A DNA stretch of 15,171 nt from an uncultured Oxalobacteraceae bacterium (GTDB lineage: Bacteria > Pseudomonadota > Gammaproteobacteria > Burkholderiales > Burkholderiaceae), in the NCBI GenBank assembly GCA_946478765.1, contig CAMLDH010000066.1, forward strand, positions 1-15,171, read 5' to 3'. Under the pieces are notes generated by a model. It ran no database searches. It saw only the letters and a list, made by a program, of their open reading frames with translations, and was not told where the DNA came from. Shown here piece after piece: positions 8,098-15,171 of this stretch. Both the position numbers and the translations under genes were made by a program. The stretch's first letter is position 1; the number at the start of each line of letters is the position of its first letter.

Positions 8098-8355
8098 ATG
8101 AATAAACGTCACACCTTGCTCGCTACTGCTCTCGCAACTGTCTGTATCGCCAGTTTGGGAACGGCGCATGCCGCCGATGCTGAAAAAGAAAAATGCTTCG
8201 GCATTGCGAAAGCAGGCCAGAACGATTGCGCCAGCGTCACCGGCACCCACTCTTGCGCAGGGCAGGCCAAGAAGGATAAAGACCCGACCGAATGGAAATA
8301 CGTGGCCAAAGGGACCTGCGAAAAAGCCGGCGGCAAGATGGCGGCGCCGAAGTAA
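8098..8355 (+). CDS. bufA1: Bufferin precursor peptide, DUF2282 family
   Basis: An 85-residue protein with a signal peptide (residues 1-25, ending GTAHA) and a mature part of about 60 residues with four cysteines: Cys33, Cys44, Cys53 and Cys74. The spacing in [13 protein letters not shown] and THSCAGQ, with the C-terminal CEKAGG, is that of DUF2282 proteins. Members of this family, called bufferins, are peptides whose cysteines are converted by a DUF692 iron enzyme (with a partner protein) into thiooxazole groups. They are exported and bind copper in the periplasm. The ATG at 8098 has the ribosome site AGAAGGAA (8083-8090); an in-frame upstream ATG at 8041 has none and would precede the signal peptide. 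The modifying enzyme gene follows after 25 bases. Assignment to the family is firm; copper as the signal and ligand is by analogy. Confidence 0.9.
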   Translation: MNKRHTLLATALATVCIASLGTAHAADAEKEKCFGIAKAGQNDCASVTGTHSCAGQAKKDKDPTEWKYVAKGTCEKAGGKMAAPK

Positions 8356-8380
8356 TTCATTTCATTCGCGATAAAGCGGC

Positions 8381-10021
8381 GTGACGTCCACATCTCAATT
8401 CAACAGCCGGCCATCATTTTCCAGGCTCGGTTTTGGTGTCGGATTGCGTGCGCCGCACTATCGCGAATTTCTCGAGCGGCGCCCGGCGGTGGATTGGCTG
8501 GAAATCCATACCGAGAATTATCTCGATCAGGGTGGTTGGGATGCCCATGTGCTGGAGCGCTTGCGTGGGGATTACCCAATCAGTCTGCATGGAGTCGGGC
8601 TCGGCATCGGTTCGGCCAAGGGATTTTCGGAACACCACCTGCGACGTGTGCGCGATGTGGTGAACCGAATTCAACCGGCGCTGGTGTCCGAGCACCTGTG
8701 CTGGGGCGCAGTGGACGACCGCCATCTGAATGATTTGCTGCCGCTGTCCTTGACCAGTGAAGCATTGGACCTCGTATGTGAGCGTGTCGATCGTATCCAG
8801 GCAATGCTGGGCCGCCAGATTCTGATCGAGAATGTGTCGACTTACCTGCGCTATCGTGCCGATGCGATGAGCGAAGCGGAATTTCTTGCGGCACTGGCTG
8901 CGCGCACCGGATGCGGTGTGCTGCTGGACATTAATAATCTTTACGTGAACCAGTGCAACCATCAGGAAGATGCCTTGGCTGCGTTGCAGGCCATCATCCC
9001 GGATACGGTCGGCGAGATGCATCTGGCCGGCCATCTGGTGACGCCGGATGCGGTGATCGATCATCACGGCGACCGGGTTGCCGATGCGGTGTGGACGCTC
9101 TATGAAAGTGCGCTGCGCCGTTTTGGCCCGGTATCGACCTTAATCGAATGGGATACCGATATGCCGGAACTGGGTGTGTTGTTGAGCGAGGCGCAGCGCG
9201 CGCGCGACATCGCGGAACGCATACAGAACGAGGTGGCTGCGGCTCGGCTCGCCGAGACCCAGCAAGTATTTTCTGCCGCCTTGTTCGACGCGCAAACCGA
9301 AGCGCTTGCGATGCCCTTGTTTAAAGGCGATGCGCAATTGGCGGAGCAGCGTTTTGCCCTGTATCGCGGCAACTTGAGCGGGACCTGGGACAAGACATTG
9401 GCCGCCGCCTATCCGGTGTTGAGCGCCTTGGTCGGCGACGAATTTTTCAGCGCCTTGTCGCGCGCATATGGAAAAGCCTATCCGTCGCGCGTCGGCGACC
9501 TGAACCTGTTCGGTGCGCAGTTCGCCGACTTTCTGACGGACTTTCCGCATGTCGCGCAATATCCGTATTTTCCGGACATGGCGCGGCTGGAATGGGCTTT
9601 GCACCGCGCGCATTATGCGTCGAATGCGCAGCCAATCGATGCGGCGGAACTGACGCAACTGACGCCGGACCAACTCGATAACGCGCGCTTGTTCTTTACC
9701 CCGGCGTGCCAATTGGCCGCCTCTGAATGGGCTGTCGTGGAATTGTGGCAGGCGCACCAGCCGAGCGAAAAAGCTGCCTTTCCGGCGGACATGGCGCATC
9801 GTAATTTTGGCTTGGTCGTGCGGCCGCAATGGACGGCGCATGTACTGCCGCTCAGCGCGGCGGCACATAGGGCATTGGCTGCACTGCAACGCGGGCAAAC
9901 ACTCGGTTTCGCGCTCGATGCCGCGTTGGAAATGGATGCTGAATTCGATTTTGGATCGTATTTGCAGCAATGGCTGCAACATGGCATTTTTGGCGCGATC
10001 CAACTCCCTGTAACTATCTAA
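8381..10021 (+). CDS. bufBC: Fused bufferin maturation protein: DUF692 (MNIO) enzyme plus DUF2063 partner
   Basis: One 546-residue frame contains two proteins that are usually separate. Residues about 16-285 are a DUF692 TIM barrel ([31 protein letters not shown]). Likely metal-binding residues are His70, Glu104 (SEHL), Glu150 (IENVSTY), Asp183 and Asn185/186 (DINNLY), His214 (GEMHLAGH), the DHH at 227-229 and Glu256 (IEWDTD). Enzymes of this family are multinuclear iron oxygenases that modify precursor cysteines. Residues about 295-546 are a DUF2063 partner that delivers the precursor: [61 protein letters not shown]. The linker between them is continuous, with no stop or frame change. The GTG at 8381 is the only sensible start before the barrel; it has a weak ribosome site, suggesting coupling to bufA1 translation. 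The DoxX gene follows 16 bases later. Confidence 0.9.
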   Translation: MTSTSQFNSRPSFSRLGFGVGLRAPHYREFLERRPAVDWLEIHTENYLDQGGWDAHVLERLRGDYPISLHGVGLGIGSAKGFSEHHLRRVRDVVNRIQPALVSEHLCWGAVDDRHLNDLLPLSLTSEALDLVCERVDRIQAMLGRQILIENVSTYLRYRADAMSEAEFLAALAARTGCGVLLDINNLYVNQCNHQEDALAALQAIIPDTVGEMHLAGHLVTPDAVIDHHGDRVADAVWTLYESALRRFGPVSTLIEWDTDMPELGVLLSEAQRARDIAERIQNEVAAARLAETQQVFSAALFDAQTEALAMPLFKGDAQLAEQRFALYRGNLSGTWDKTLAAAYPVLSALVGDEFFSALSRAYGKAYPSRVGDLNLFGAQFADFLTDFPHVAQYPYFPDMARLEWALHRAHYASNAQPIDAAELTQLTPDQLDNARLFFTPACQLAASEWAVVELWQAHQPSEKAAFPADMAHRNFGLVVRPQWTAHVLPLSAAAHRALAALQRGQTLGFALDAALEMDAEFDFGSYLQQWLQHGIFGAIQLPVTI

Positions 10022-10037
10022 TCCTCCCACAAAAATC

Positions 10038-10502
10038 ATGGAAAAAATTCTTCGCCTGCATCAAGGCTTGTCCCGTTACGACTCGCACTTGACCGACTGG
10101 GCCGGTTCGCTGGTCAGTCTTGCGATACGCTGGTTCGTCGGCTGGCAATTTTTCAAGGCCGGCCTGACCAAGATTGCCGACTGGAGCGTCACGCTTGCGT
10201 TGTTTCGCGACGAATACCAGGTGCCGGTGCTGCCGCCCGAATTTGCCGCCGTCATGGGGGCGACAGGCGAACTGGCATTGCCGCTGTTGCTGGCAATCGG
10301 TTTGTTCTCGCGGCCCGCGGCACTGGGCCTGTTCATGCTCAATCTGATGGCGGTCATCTCGTATCCGCAGCTCTTTACATTCGAATGTCCGGCGGCCATC
10401 AATGATCACTTTTATTGGGGCGTGTTGCTGCTGGTGCTAGTCGCTTTCGGTCCCGGGAAACTGGCGCTGGATGCCTGGCTGAACGGGCAGGCGAAGAAAT
10501 AG
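10038..10502 (+). CDS. DoxX-family membrane protein of the bufferin operon
   Basis: A 154-residue inner-membrane protein with four predicted helices (about 25-43, 66-90, 93-112 and 124-142). The signature RWFVGWQFFKAGLTKIADW is followed by TLALFRDEYQVPVLPPEFAA and TGELALPLLLAIGLFSRPAA. This pattern marks the DoxX subgroup that accompanies DUF692/DUF2063/DUF2282 genes as the last gene of bufferin operons. Its exact role is not settled; a part in electron transfer or in export/redox handling of the peptide is often suggested. It begins 16 bases after bufBC without a strong ribosome site and is surely co-transcribed. The next gene downstream points the other way. I see no obvious terminator in the 143 bases between the two stops. 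Confidence 0.88.
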   Translation: MEKILRLHQGLSRYDSHLTDWAGSLVSLAIRWFVGWQFFKAGLTKIADWSVTLALFRDEYQVPVLPPEFAAVMGATGELALPLLLAIGLFSRPAALGLFMLNLMAVISYPQLFTFECPAAINDHFYWGVLLLVLVAFGPGKLALDAWLNGQAKK

Positions 10503-10645
10503 AGGGATTTCGGATGTGCGCGTACAGAGCCAATTGCCAGCCAATGAGGCTTACCGTCATCCGCTTCATGCGCAACGGTATTTCTGCTGGGCACGCGCTC
10601 GCTATTGATGGCGTCCTCTCGCCCGTGGATAGACTGGTTCGCCGC

Positions 10646-11344
10646 TCAGGTTTTTACCCAAGTGTTCAATCGCGGATGGGACGACGTGCGGAACTCGATA
10701 TTGGTGATGCCGATCGAGCCGGCAGGACCGGTGACAAAATGCAGTTCCGGCTTGACCGGGAACAAAAAATTGTCGCGCAAAAAAATGTCGGTATGGCAGT
10801 TGGCGCTGGCGTTGTACAACTGCGGCTTTATCTCTTGCCACACATCGTCGGTAATCCAGCCGTATAAAAACAACTGGTTCGGATACAAGGGACTATCGGA
10901 ATCCAGATAGCCTTTTTGTTTTTCCTGAAGCGCAGGATGCGGCGGCGGCGCTTTTCCGACGAACAGATCGATCCAGCCTTCGCTGATCGAATACGTTTCC
11001 TCGGCCTGATAGGTGGCGTCTTTCAGCAGAAGCTGCCATTTGCAACTCAACTCGATCCGCTTTTCGAGGCCGCATTTTTCAGTCCACATCGATTGTCCGT
11101 CACATACGGTCAGTTGGGTGCGTATCACCTGGCCGACCAAGGCCGGTTCGAACTTGCGCAACTCATCCAGGTTTTCATGGACATTCCAGAAAAGCCATTT
11201 GGTGCGTTCGCCATCGGACATGCCGGGCAAATCGGATGGCGTGGCTTTACCGTACGGCTCCAGCGTCTTGATGACTTCTTTGCGCTGTTTTTCGTTCATT
11301 TCTTCCAGATCGGTACTGAATTTTTGCAGATATTCCGTTTGCAT
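10646..11344 (-). CDS. Unrecognised soluble protein, 232 residues
   Basis: I do not recognise the family. The start at 11344 is chosen because TTTGGAGTC stands just in front of ATGCAAACGG and the text before it does not look like protein; the frame itself is open up to 11602. The N-terminus (about 1-30) is charged and probably helical (LQKFSTDLEEMNEKQRKEVI). The middle holds SDGERTKWLFWNVHENLDEL and CDGQSMWTEKCGLEKRIELS with Cys81, Cys91 and Cys101. The C-terminal half is rich in aromatic residues (SPLYPNQLFLYGWITDDVWQ). There is no signal peptide or membrane segment. Codon use resembles its neighbours, so I think the gene is real. It converges on the DoxX gene. A weak promoter-like pair lies upstream (TTGTCA at 11431-11426 and TAAATG at 11409-11404, minus strand). 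Confidence 0.7.
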   Translation of the reverse strand: MQTEYLQKFSTDLEEMNEKQRKEVIKTLEPYGKATPSDLPGMSDGERTKWLFWNVHENLDELRKFEPALVGQVIRTQLTVCDGQSMWTEKCGLEKRIELSCKWQLLLKDATYQAEETYSISEGWIDLFVGKAPPPHPALQEKQKGYLDSDSPLYPNQLFLYGWITDDVWQEIKPQLYNASANCHTDIFLRDNFLFPVKPELHFVTGPAGSIGITNIEFRTSSHPRLNTWVKT

Positions 11345-12125
11345 AATGACTCCAAAGAAATCAGGATCGGATAGAGATCGACAGTTCGATTTTCTTTGCA
11401 TCACATTTATCGAACTGAATGATTTTGACAAGGCAAGCCGGCATGAATATCCCGATCGGCGCAAATTAACAATAACATCAGCCGCATAAACGGTTCGCTG
11501 CTCCGGATGCGCCTGCATCCGGTCTTGTTCGAGCCGGCACTGCGTGCATGAAGGTAATTGATGATCTTCAATATTGTGCTCATGAATCGAATTTCTTCGC
11601 ATTGAGAATGCTCAATAAAACCGCTTTTTATGAGTTGTTTAATTGACGCCCATTTTCCGGTAAGGAATCAGCCTGAATTCGGGGCAAGTCGATTGACATT
11701 ATTTCGCTGTGGGTTCAGGGCAGCAGCAGCGCCAGCGTGCGCACCGTCATGCGTGCAAGTGTTGCAGATGTACGTCATTGCACGATCCACATCAATGCTT
11801 ATGCCGATGCCTGATGTGCGCAAATGCATTGTCGGAATGACTCCTGAATCAATACGCATTCGTGCATTGTTGGTACTTGAATCACGTATTTCACCTTCTT
11901 TTGTGCAGTCGTCATTGGCTTTGAAACAAGATCAAAAGAGGGTCTTGTTAACATCGAGAAAGTTCAATAAATAAATTTCTGCGGCGCATCAAAGTTGTCT
12001 TGAGTTTAGATAAATCCCGCTCTAGAATAATTGATGTTGCGTTGCGACAAAGTGACGTGATTCATTTTTGGCAAGTTATACCAATCCCCCACCCAAATTT
12101 ATCGCACCCTCTTTTGGAGAAGTTC
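11345..12125. other. Gene-poor interval between the 232-residue protein and phasin
   Basis: About 780 bases without a convincing gene. A plus-strand open frame at 11630-11974 has unlikely composition and no ribosome site. Near 11345-11431 lies the leader of the minus-strand gene, and from 12000 onward the promoter and leader of the phasin gene. A short hairpin (ATTGAG/CTCAAT, about 11599-11614) is too small to call. I see no tRNA, repeat array or IS end in between. Confidence 0.6.
12000..12028 (+). promoter_or_regulatory. Candidate sigma-70 promoter of the phasin gene
   Basis: TTGAGT (12000-12005) and TAGAAT (12023-12028) are 17 bases apart, giving a leader of about 90 bases before the phasin start. 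The spacing and both hexamers are good. Confidence 0.5.
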
Positions 12126-12662
12126 ATGTTTCCCATTCAAGATCAAATTTCAGTCGCTACTCGCAGCAATCTCGAATCGCAGCTCGCGATTTTTACTGCA
12201 TTGACTCACAAGACATTCGAGGGCGTCGAAAAATTACTCAGCTTGAATCTCAATGTTGCGAAGGCATCGCTGGAAGAGTCCGCACTGACCGCGAAACAAC
12301 TGCTGGCCGCCAAGGATCCGCAGGAATTTTTTGCATTGTCTGCCGCGCAGACGCAACCTGCTGTTGAAAAGGCGATAGCTTATGGCCGTCATTTCGCCAA
12401 CATCGCGACCAGCACGCAAGCGGAGTTCAACAAGGCGGCAGAAGCGCAAATCGCTGAAGCGAATCGCAAGGTAAGCAAACTGGTGGAAGACGCAGCGAAG
12501 AATGCGCCAGCCGGTTCCGAAGGCATTATCGAGATCGTGAAGTCGGCAATCGAGAGTGCGACAAACAACTACGAACAGATGACGCGTACATCGAAGCAGG
12601 CGGCGGAAGCATTGGAGGCAAACCTGAATATCGCAACGAGCAAATTTGCTCTGGCAAAGTAA
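12126..12662 (+). CDS. phaP: Phasin family protein
   Basis: A 178-residue, Ala- and Glu/Lys-rich, almost wholly helical protein without cysteine or signal peptide, as expected for the granule-coating phasins of Burkholderiales. Typical segments are MFPIQDQISVATRSNLESQL near the start, NLNVAKASLEESALTAKQLL (about 42-61), AAKDPQEFFALSAAQTQPAV and YGRHFANIATSTQAEF. Phasins cover polyhydroxybutyrate granules and control their number and size, so this gene works with phaAB 5 kb upstream. The ATG at 12126 has GGAGA (12116-12120) in front; a longer frame from a TTG at 12000 overlaps the promoter and is rejected. The gene has its own promoter and a terminator 26 bases after the stop. In relatives phasin genes are often repressed by PhaR; I do not see a defined operator. 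Confidence 0.9.
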   Translation: MFPIQDQISVATRSNLESQLAIFTALTHKTFEGVEKLLSLNLNVAKASLEESALTAKQLLAAKDPQEFFALSAAQTQPAVEKAIAYGRHFANIATSTQAEFNKAAEAQIAEANRKVSKLVEDAAKNAPAGSEGIIEIVKSAIESATNNYEQMTRTSKQAAEALEANLNIATSKFALAK

Positions 12663-12685
12663 ACATAGACAATGATGTGCAAAGG

Positions 12686-12715
12686 GATGGGCTGCGATGC
12701 AGCCCGTTTTTTTTT
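12686..12715 (+). terminator. Rho-independent terminator after phasin
   Basis: GGGCTGC (12689-12695) and GCAGCCC (12699-12705) form a perfect seven-pair stem with a three-base loop, followed by G and a run of nine T. Confidence 0.95.
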
Positions 12716-12858
12716 GTGATCGCTCACGAACCGAAGCGGGCGGCAACAAGCGAAAACACGGCGCCATCAAAGGCGGTATCGGGCGGACGCGGCGCGCAAG
12801 GCGCGCAAGGAGCGCTTCGACGCGCGATGCACAGGCGTGCGGGTTGGATCGAAAAAGA

Positions 12859-14301
12859 TCAGGCGGCGCCGGCGTCGTGCGCAGCGCGCAATTTTTGATC
12901 GGGCAGCAGCCGCACCTGTACCTGCGCGCGTGACAACGCCCGCACCAGAATCTTGTAGGTATCGACATCGAACGCAGGACGCGCCGGCATGTCGTGCAAC
13001 AGGCGCCGCACTTCTTCTTCGGAATGCGCGGTGCCGAGACAGCACCAGTTGTGCACGACATGCACATCCTGTTGCCCAGCCGCGCCGGTTTCCAGCAATC
13101 CGACGGGCGACGGATACGGCCAGGTTTTCACCTGGAGCGACGCCAGTGCCGCTTCCAGCCGCGCCTGATGTGCCGCTGCCGATTCGGCGCCGATGCAGGC
13201 GCCATGACAGCGTCGCAACTGATGGGCGAAGCAGGGTTTATGGGCTTGCGTACGGCTTTCCAGGCCTAGCATCACCAGACACAGCTGGTGGCTTTCGGCC
13301 AGTTCGCGCAAGGTGGCGTCCGCTTTGCGGCGCGAACTGAACAAGCCGTACAAGCGGTCGCCCAGGCCGAAGTCCTGCTCGCTGGCGTAGGTCAGTGTCG
13401 GTTGCAGATGACCCGCGGCCGACGGCCGCAACTGCCATGCGCATAATTCGCGCTGGCGCCGCAGCGCGCGATTGTGGATTGGTTGCAAATCCTTCACCAG
13501 TTGCGCTTCCAGCAAAAGCGCGCCGATTTCGCCGGCAGTCGCGCGCCATTCCAGGCGTCGAATCTGATGCGACAGCCGCATGTCCTTGTACAGCCGGTGA
13601 TCGGCATTGAAATGCGATAGCACGCGCTGGCGCAAATGGATGCTTTTACCGACATACAGCGGCACATCGTTTTCGCCATAGAAGAGATAGACGCCCGGTG
13701 TATCCGGTATGCCGTCGAGCGCTGCGGCATCCAGATGGGCCGGTATGCTGGGACGCTGCAGTTGCGCCCGGACCGCTTCGTCGAATGTGTCGGGCGCGAT
13801 GTCGCGCTGCATCTTGCTCCAGAATTGCCATAGCAGATCGGCATCCGCCAACGCGCGATGCCGTCCATCGGGCGCCAGATGATGACGCGCGATCAGCACA
13901 TCGAGATTGTGTTTTGGCTCGTGCGGGAACAGTGTGCGCGACAGCTTGACGGTGCACAGCACGTCGCTGCGCAAGGTATGACCGGCCTGCTTGAATGCAT
14001 TGCGCAAGAAGCCGTAATCGAAGCGTGCGTTATGGGCGATGAAGAGGCCGCCTTCGAGACGCCGCAGCAAGTCTTCGATCAAGGTATCGAAGGTCGGTGC
14101 GTCGCGCACCATTTCGTTGGTGATCCCGGTCAGGCTCTGGATAAAAGGCGGAATCGATATTTCCGGATTGACCAGCGTCGACCAGCGCATGGCCTCGCCA
14201 TCACGGACTTCAACAATGCCGATCTCGGTGATCCGGTCCGACACCGGGTTTGCACCGGTCGTTTCCAGATCGATAAAAACCAGTTTACCGTAGCGCGCCA
14301 T
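12859..14301 (-). CDS. DEDDh 3'-5' exonuclease fused to a GIY-YIG nuclease domain
   Basis: A 480-residue protein with two nuclease domains. Residues about 6-165 are a DnaQ-like exonuclease: Asp11 and Glu13 in FIDLETTG, IAHNARFDYGFL with Asp95, and HRALADADLLW with His148 and Asp153, the complete DEDDh set. Residues about 199-285 are a GIY-YIG domain like that of UvrC and Cho: GVYLFYGE, PLYVGKSIHLRQRVLSHF, and a Glu-containing segment ATAGEIGALLLEAQLVKDLQ. The C-terminal 190 residues contain a Cys-bearing segment (KPCFAHQLRRCHGACIG) resembling the cluster after the GIY-YIG domain in Cho/UvrC-type proteins. This two-nuclease architecture is known in many proteobacteria and is thought to act in DNA repair. 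Its start has no strong ribosome site. It runs 118 bases downstream of the metallopeptidase gene on the same strand. Confidence 0.9.
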   Translation of the reverse strand: MARYGKLVFIDLETTGANPVSDRITEIGIVEVRDGEAMRWSTLVNPEISIPPFIQSLTGITNEMVRDAPTFDTLIEDLLRRLEGGLFIAHNARFDYGFLRNAFKQAGHTLRSDVLCTVKLSRTLFPHEPKHNLDVLIARHHLAPDGRHRALADADLLWQFWSKMQRDIAPDTFDEAVRAQLQRPSIPAHLDAAALDGIPDTPGVYLFYGENDVPLYVGKSIHLRQRVLSHFNADHRLYKDMRLSHQIRRLEWRATAGEIGALLLEAQLVKDLQPIHNRALRRQRELCAWQLRPSAAGHLQPTLTYASEQDFGLGDRLYGLFSSRRKADATLRELAESHQLCLVMLGLESRTQAHKPCFAHQLRRCHGACIGAESAAAHQARLEAALASLQVKTWPYPSPVGLLETGAAGQQDVHVVHNWCCLGTAHSEEEVRRLLHDMPARPAFDVDTYKILVRALSRAQVQVRLLPDQKLRAAHDAGAA

Positions 14302-14419
14302 AGCGGCATTGTGCCATGGTCGATGGCGTCGCGCTGCGGTAAACGCAGGTAATATCGCTCATGATGAAATTCTGAAAGATTTGGCCGCAAAGATTTAGCC
14401 GCAATACGGCGCGCGCATT

Positions 14420-15171
14420 TTAAAGCTGCCGCGTCTCGAACGTGTTGCAGGCGTTGATCTTGCCGCTGTCGATGCCGCGCCTGAACCAGCGCACGCGTTG
14501 TTCCGACGTGCCGTGCGTGAAAGAGTCGGGCACCACATGGCCTTGCGCTTGCCGCTGCAATGCATCGTCGCCGATGGCGGTCGCCGCATTCAAGGCAGCT
14601 TCCACATCGCCGGCCTCGATAATGCCGCGCGCCTGATTCGCATGGTAGGCCCAGACACCGGCAAAGCAATCTGCCTGCAATTCCAGCCGCACCGACAATG
14701 CATTGGCTTGCGCTTGCGATACACGGCGCCGTGCATTGTCGACCTTGCCTGAAATGCCCAGCAGATTTTGCACATGATGGCCCACTTCATGTGCAATCAC
14801 GTACGCCTGCGCAAACTCGCCCGATACGTGGAAGCGCTTTTGCATCAATTGATAAAAGCTTAAATCGATATACACTTTGCGATCGCCGGGGCAATAGAAC
14901 GGTCCGGTTGCCGTCTGGCCAGTGCCGCATGCGGTAGGCGTTCTGCCGGAGAACAGTACCAGCCTGGGCGGCGCATAATCGGCGCCGCGTTCGCGAAACA
15001 ATTGCGTCCATGTATCCTCGGTATCCGCCAATACGGTCGACACAAATTTGGCCATGCGATCATTGGCCGGCGGACGGTGCGCGGGCGCCTGTTGCACGGG
15101 TGCGATCGGTCCCCCGCCGCCGCTCAGGAAACTCAGCACCGTCATTGGATTGATGCCCAGAAAATACGACG
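14420..15171 (-). CDS. Neutral zinc metallopeptidase (YpfJ-type), 5' end outside the window
   Basis: The frame is open to the window edge. Sequence before the Met at 15145 (YFLGINP) continues the family pattern, so the true start and a likely N-terminal membrane segment lie beyond 15171. Numbering from the Met at 15145, the zinc site is [17 protein letters not shown] (His119, Glu120, His123), with a likely third ligand in [14 protein letters not shown] (Glu155). Other family marks are [33 protein letters not shown] and [18 protein letters not shown] near the end. A Gly/Pro-rich stretch (about 8-28) links the membrane part to the catalytic domain. The substrate of these putative peptidases is not known to me. 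The stop is at 14420-14422. Confidence 0.9.
   Translation of the reverse strand, partial: SYFLGINPMTVLSFLSGGGGPIAPVQQAPAHRPPANDRMAKFVSTVLADTEDTWTQLFRERGADYAPPRLVLFSGRTPTACGTGQTATGPFYCPGDRKVYIDLSFYQLMQKRFHVSGEFAQAYVIAHEVGHHVQNLLGISGKVDNARRRVSQAQANALSVRLELQADCFAGVWAYHANQARGIIEAGDVEAALNAATAIGDDALQRQAQGHVVPDSFTHGTSEQRVRWFRRGIDSGKINACNTFETRQL

Noticed and set aside
9140..10039. Minus-strand open frame of 299 residues opposite the fused maturation gene
   Set aside because: A shadow of the GC-rich coding strand; Arg/Gln-rich composition without any domain.
10415..10910. Plus-strand open frames after the DoxX gene
   Set aside because: They overlap the DoxX 3' end and run antisense to the 232-residue protein, with no ribosome site or domain.
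11630..11974. Plus-strand open frame of 114 residues before the phasin gene
   Set aside because: No ribosome site, odd composition and no similarity that I recognise; it fills a gene-poor interval by chance.

Overview
The window looks like a piece of a betaproteobacterial chromosome, most likely Burkholderiales and perhaps an Oxalobacteraceae relative. This rests on the style of the phaA/phaB/phasin genes, the bufferin-type operon and the codon choice; the genus cannot be fixed from the sequence alone. It has two halves: a graveyard of broken mobile elements (about 1-5030) and an ordinary, intact chromosomal stretch (about 5170-15171).

Mobile half. At least six transposable elements of different families lie against or inside one another, and every coding region is damaged. 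In order they are: a minus-strand DDE transposase fragment (1-340); an IS4-type transposase with two frameshifts and an internal deletion (361-1196); the 5' part of a group II intron that starts where the IS4 catalytic Glu codon should be (1197-2168), whose reverse transcriptase has an amber codon 9; an IS21-type element (2169-4098) that truncates the intron, carries an IstA/IstB deletion chimera and is itself interrupted by another DDE insertion sequence (2231-3218); a fragment of an IS110 transposase (4099-4244, minus); and a 555-bp degenerate IS630 element (4470-5024). An apparently intact tRNA-Thr(CGU) with its own terminator (4318-4436) sits between the last two.

Chromosomal half. phaA and phaB (5289-7262) supply 3-hydroxybutyryl-CoA for polyhydroxybutyrate and end in a strong terminator. 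No phaC synthase gene lies beside them; the side where it often sits is occupied by insertion-sequence debris. A phasin gene (12126-12662), whose product coats the granules, lies 5 kb downstream with its own promoter and terminator. Between them is a short Lys/His-rich secreted protein (7476-7688) and a bufferin operon: a four-cysteine DUF2282 precursor peptide (8098-8355), a single gene that fuses the DUF692/MNIO modifying enzyme (BufB) to its DUF2063 partner (BufC) (8381-10021), and a DoxX-like membrane protein (10038-10502). Just upstream of the precursor gene is a decayed copy of its 3' end (7890-7953), evidence of an earlier tandem duplication.

The right end holds three minus-strand genes: an unrecognised 232-residue soluble protein (10646-11344), a DEDDh exonuclease fused to a GIY-YIG nuclease (12859-14301), and a neutral zinc metallopeptidase whose start lies beyond the window (14420-15171). 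The stretch between 11345 and 12125 has no convincing gene apart from the phasin promoter and leader.

The most interesting points are the BufB-BufC fusion with the precursor relic beside it, and the nested order of the dead elements, which lets part of the insertion history be read.
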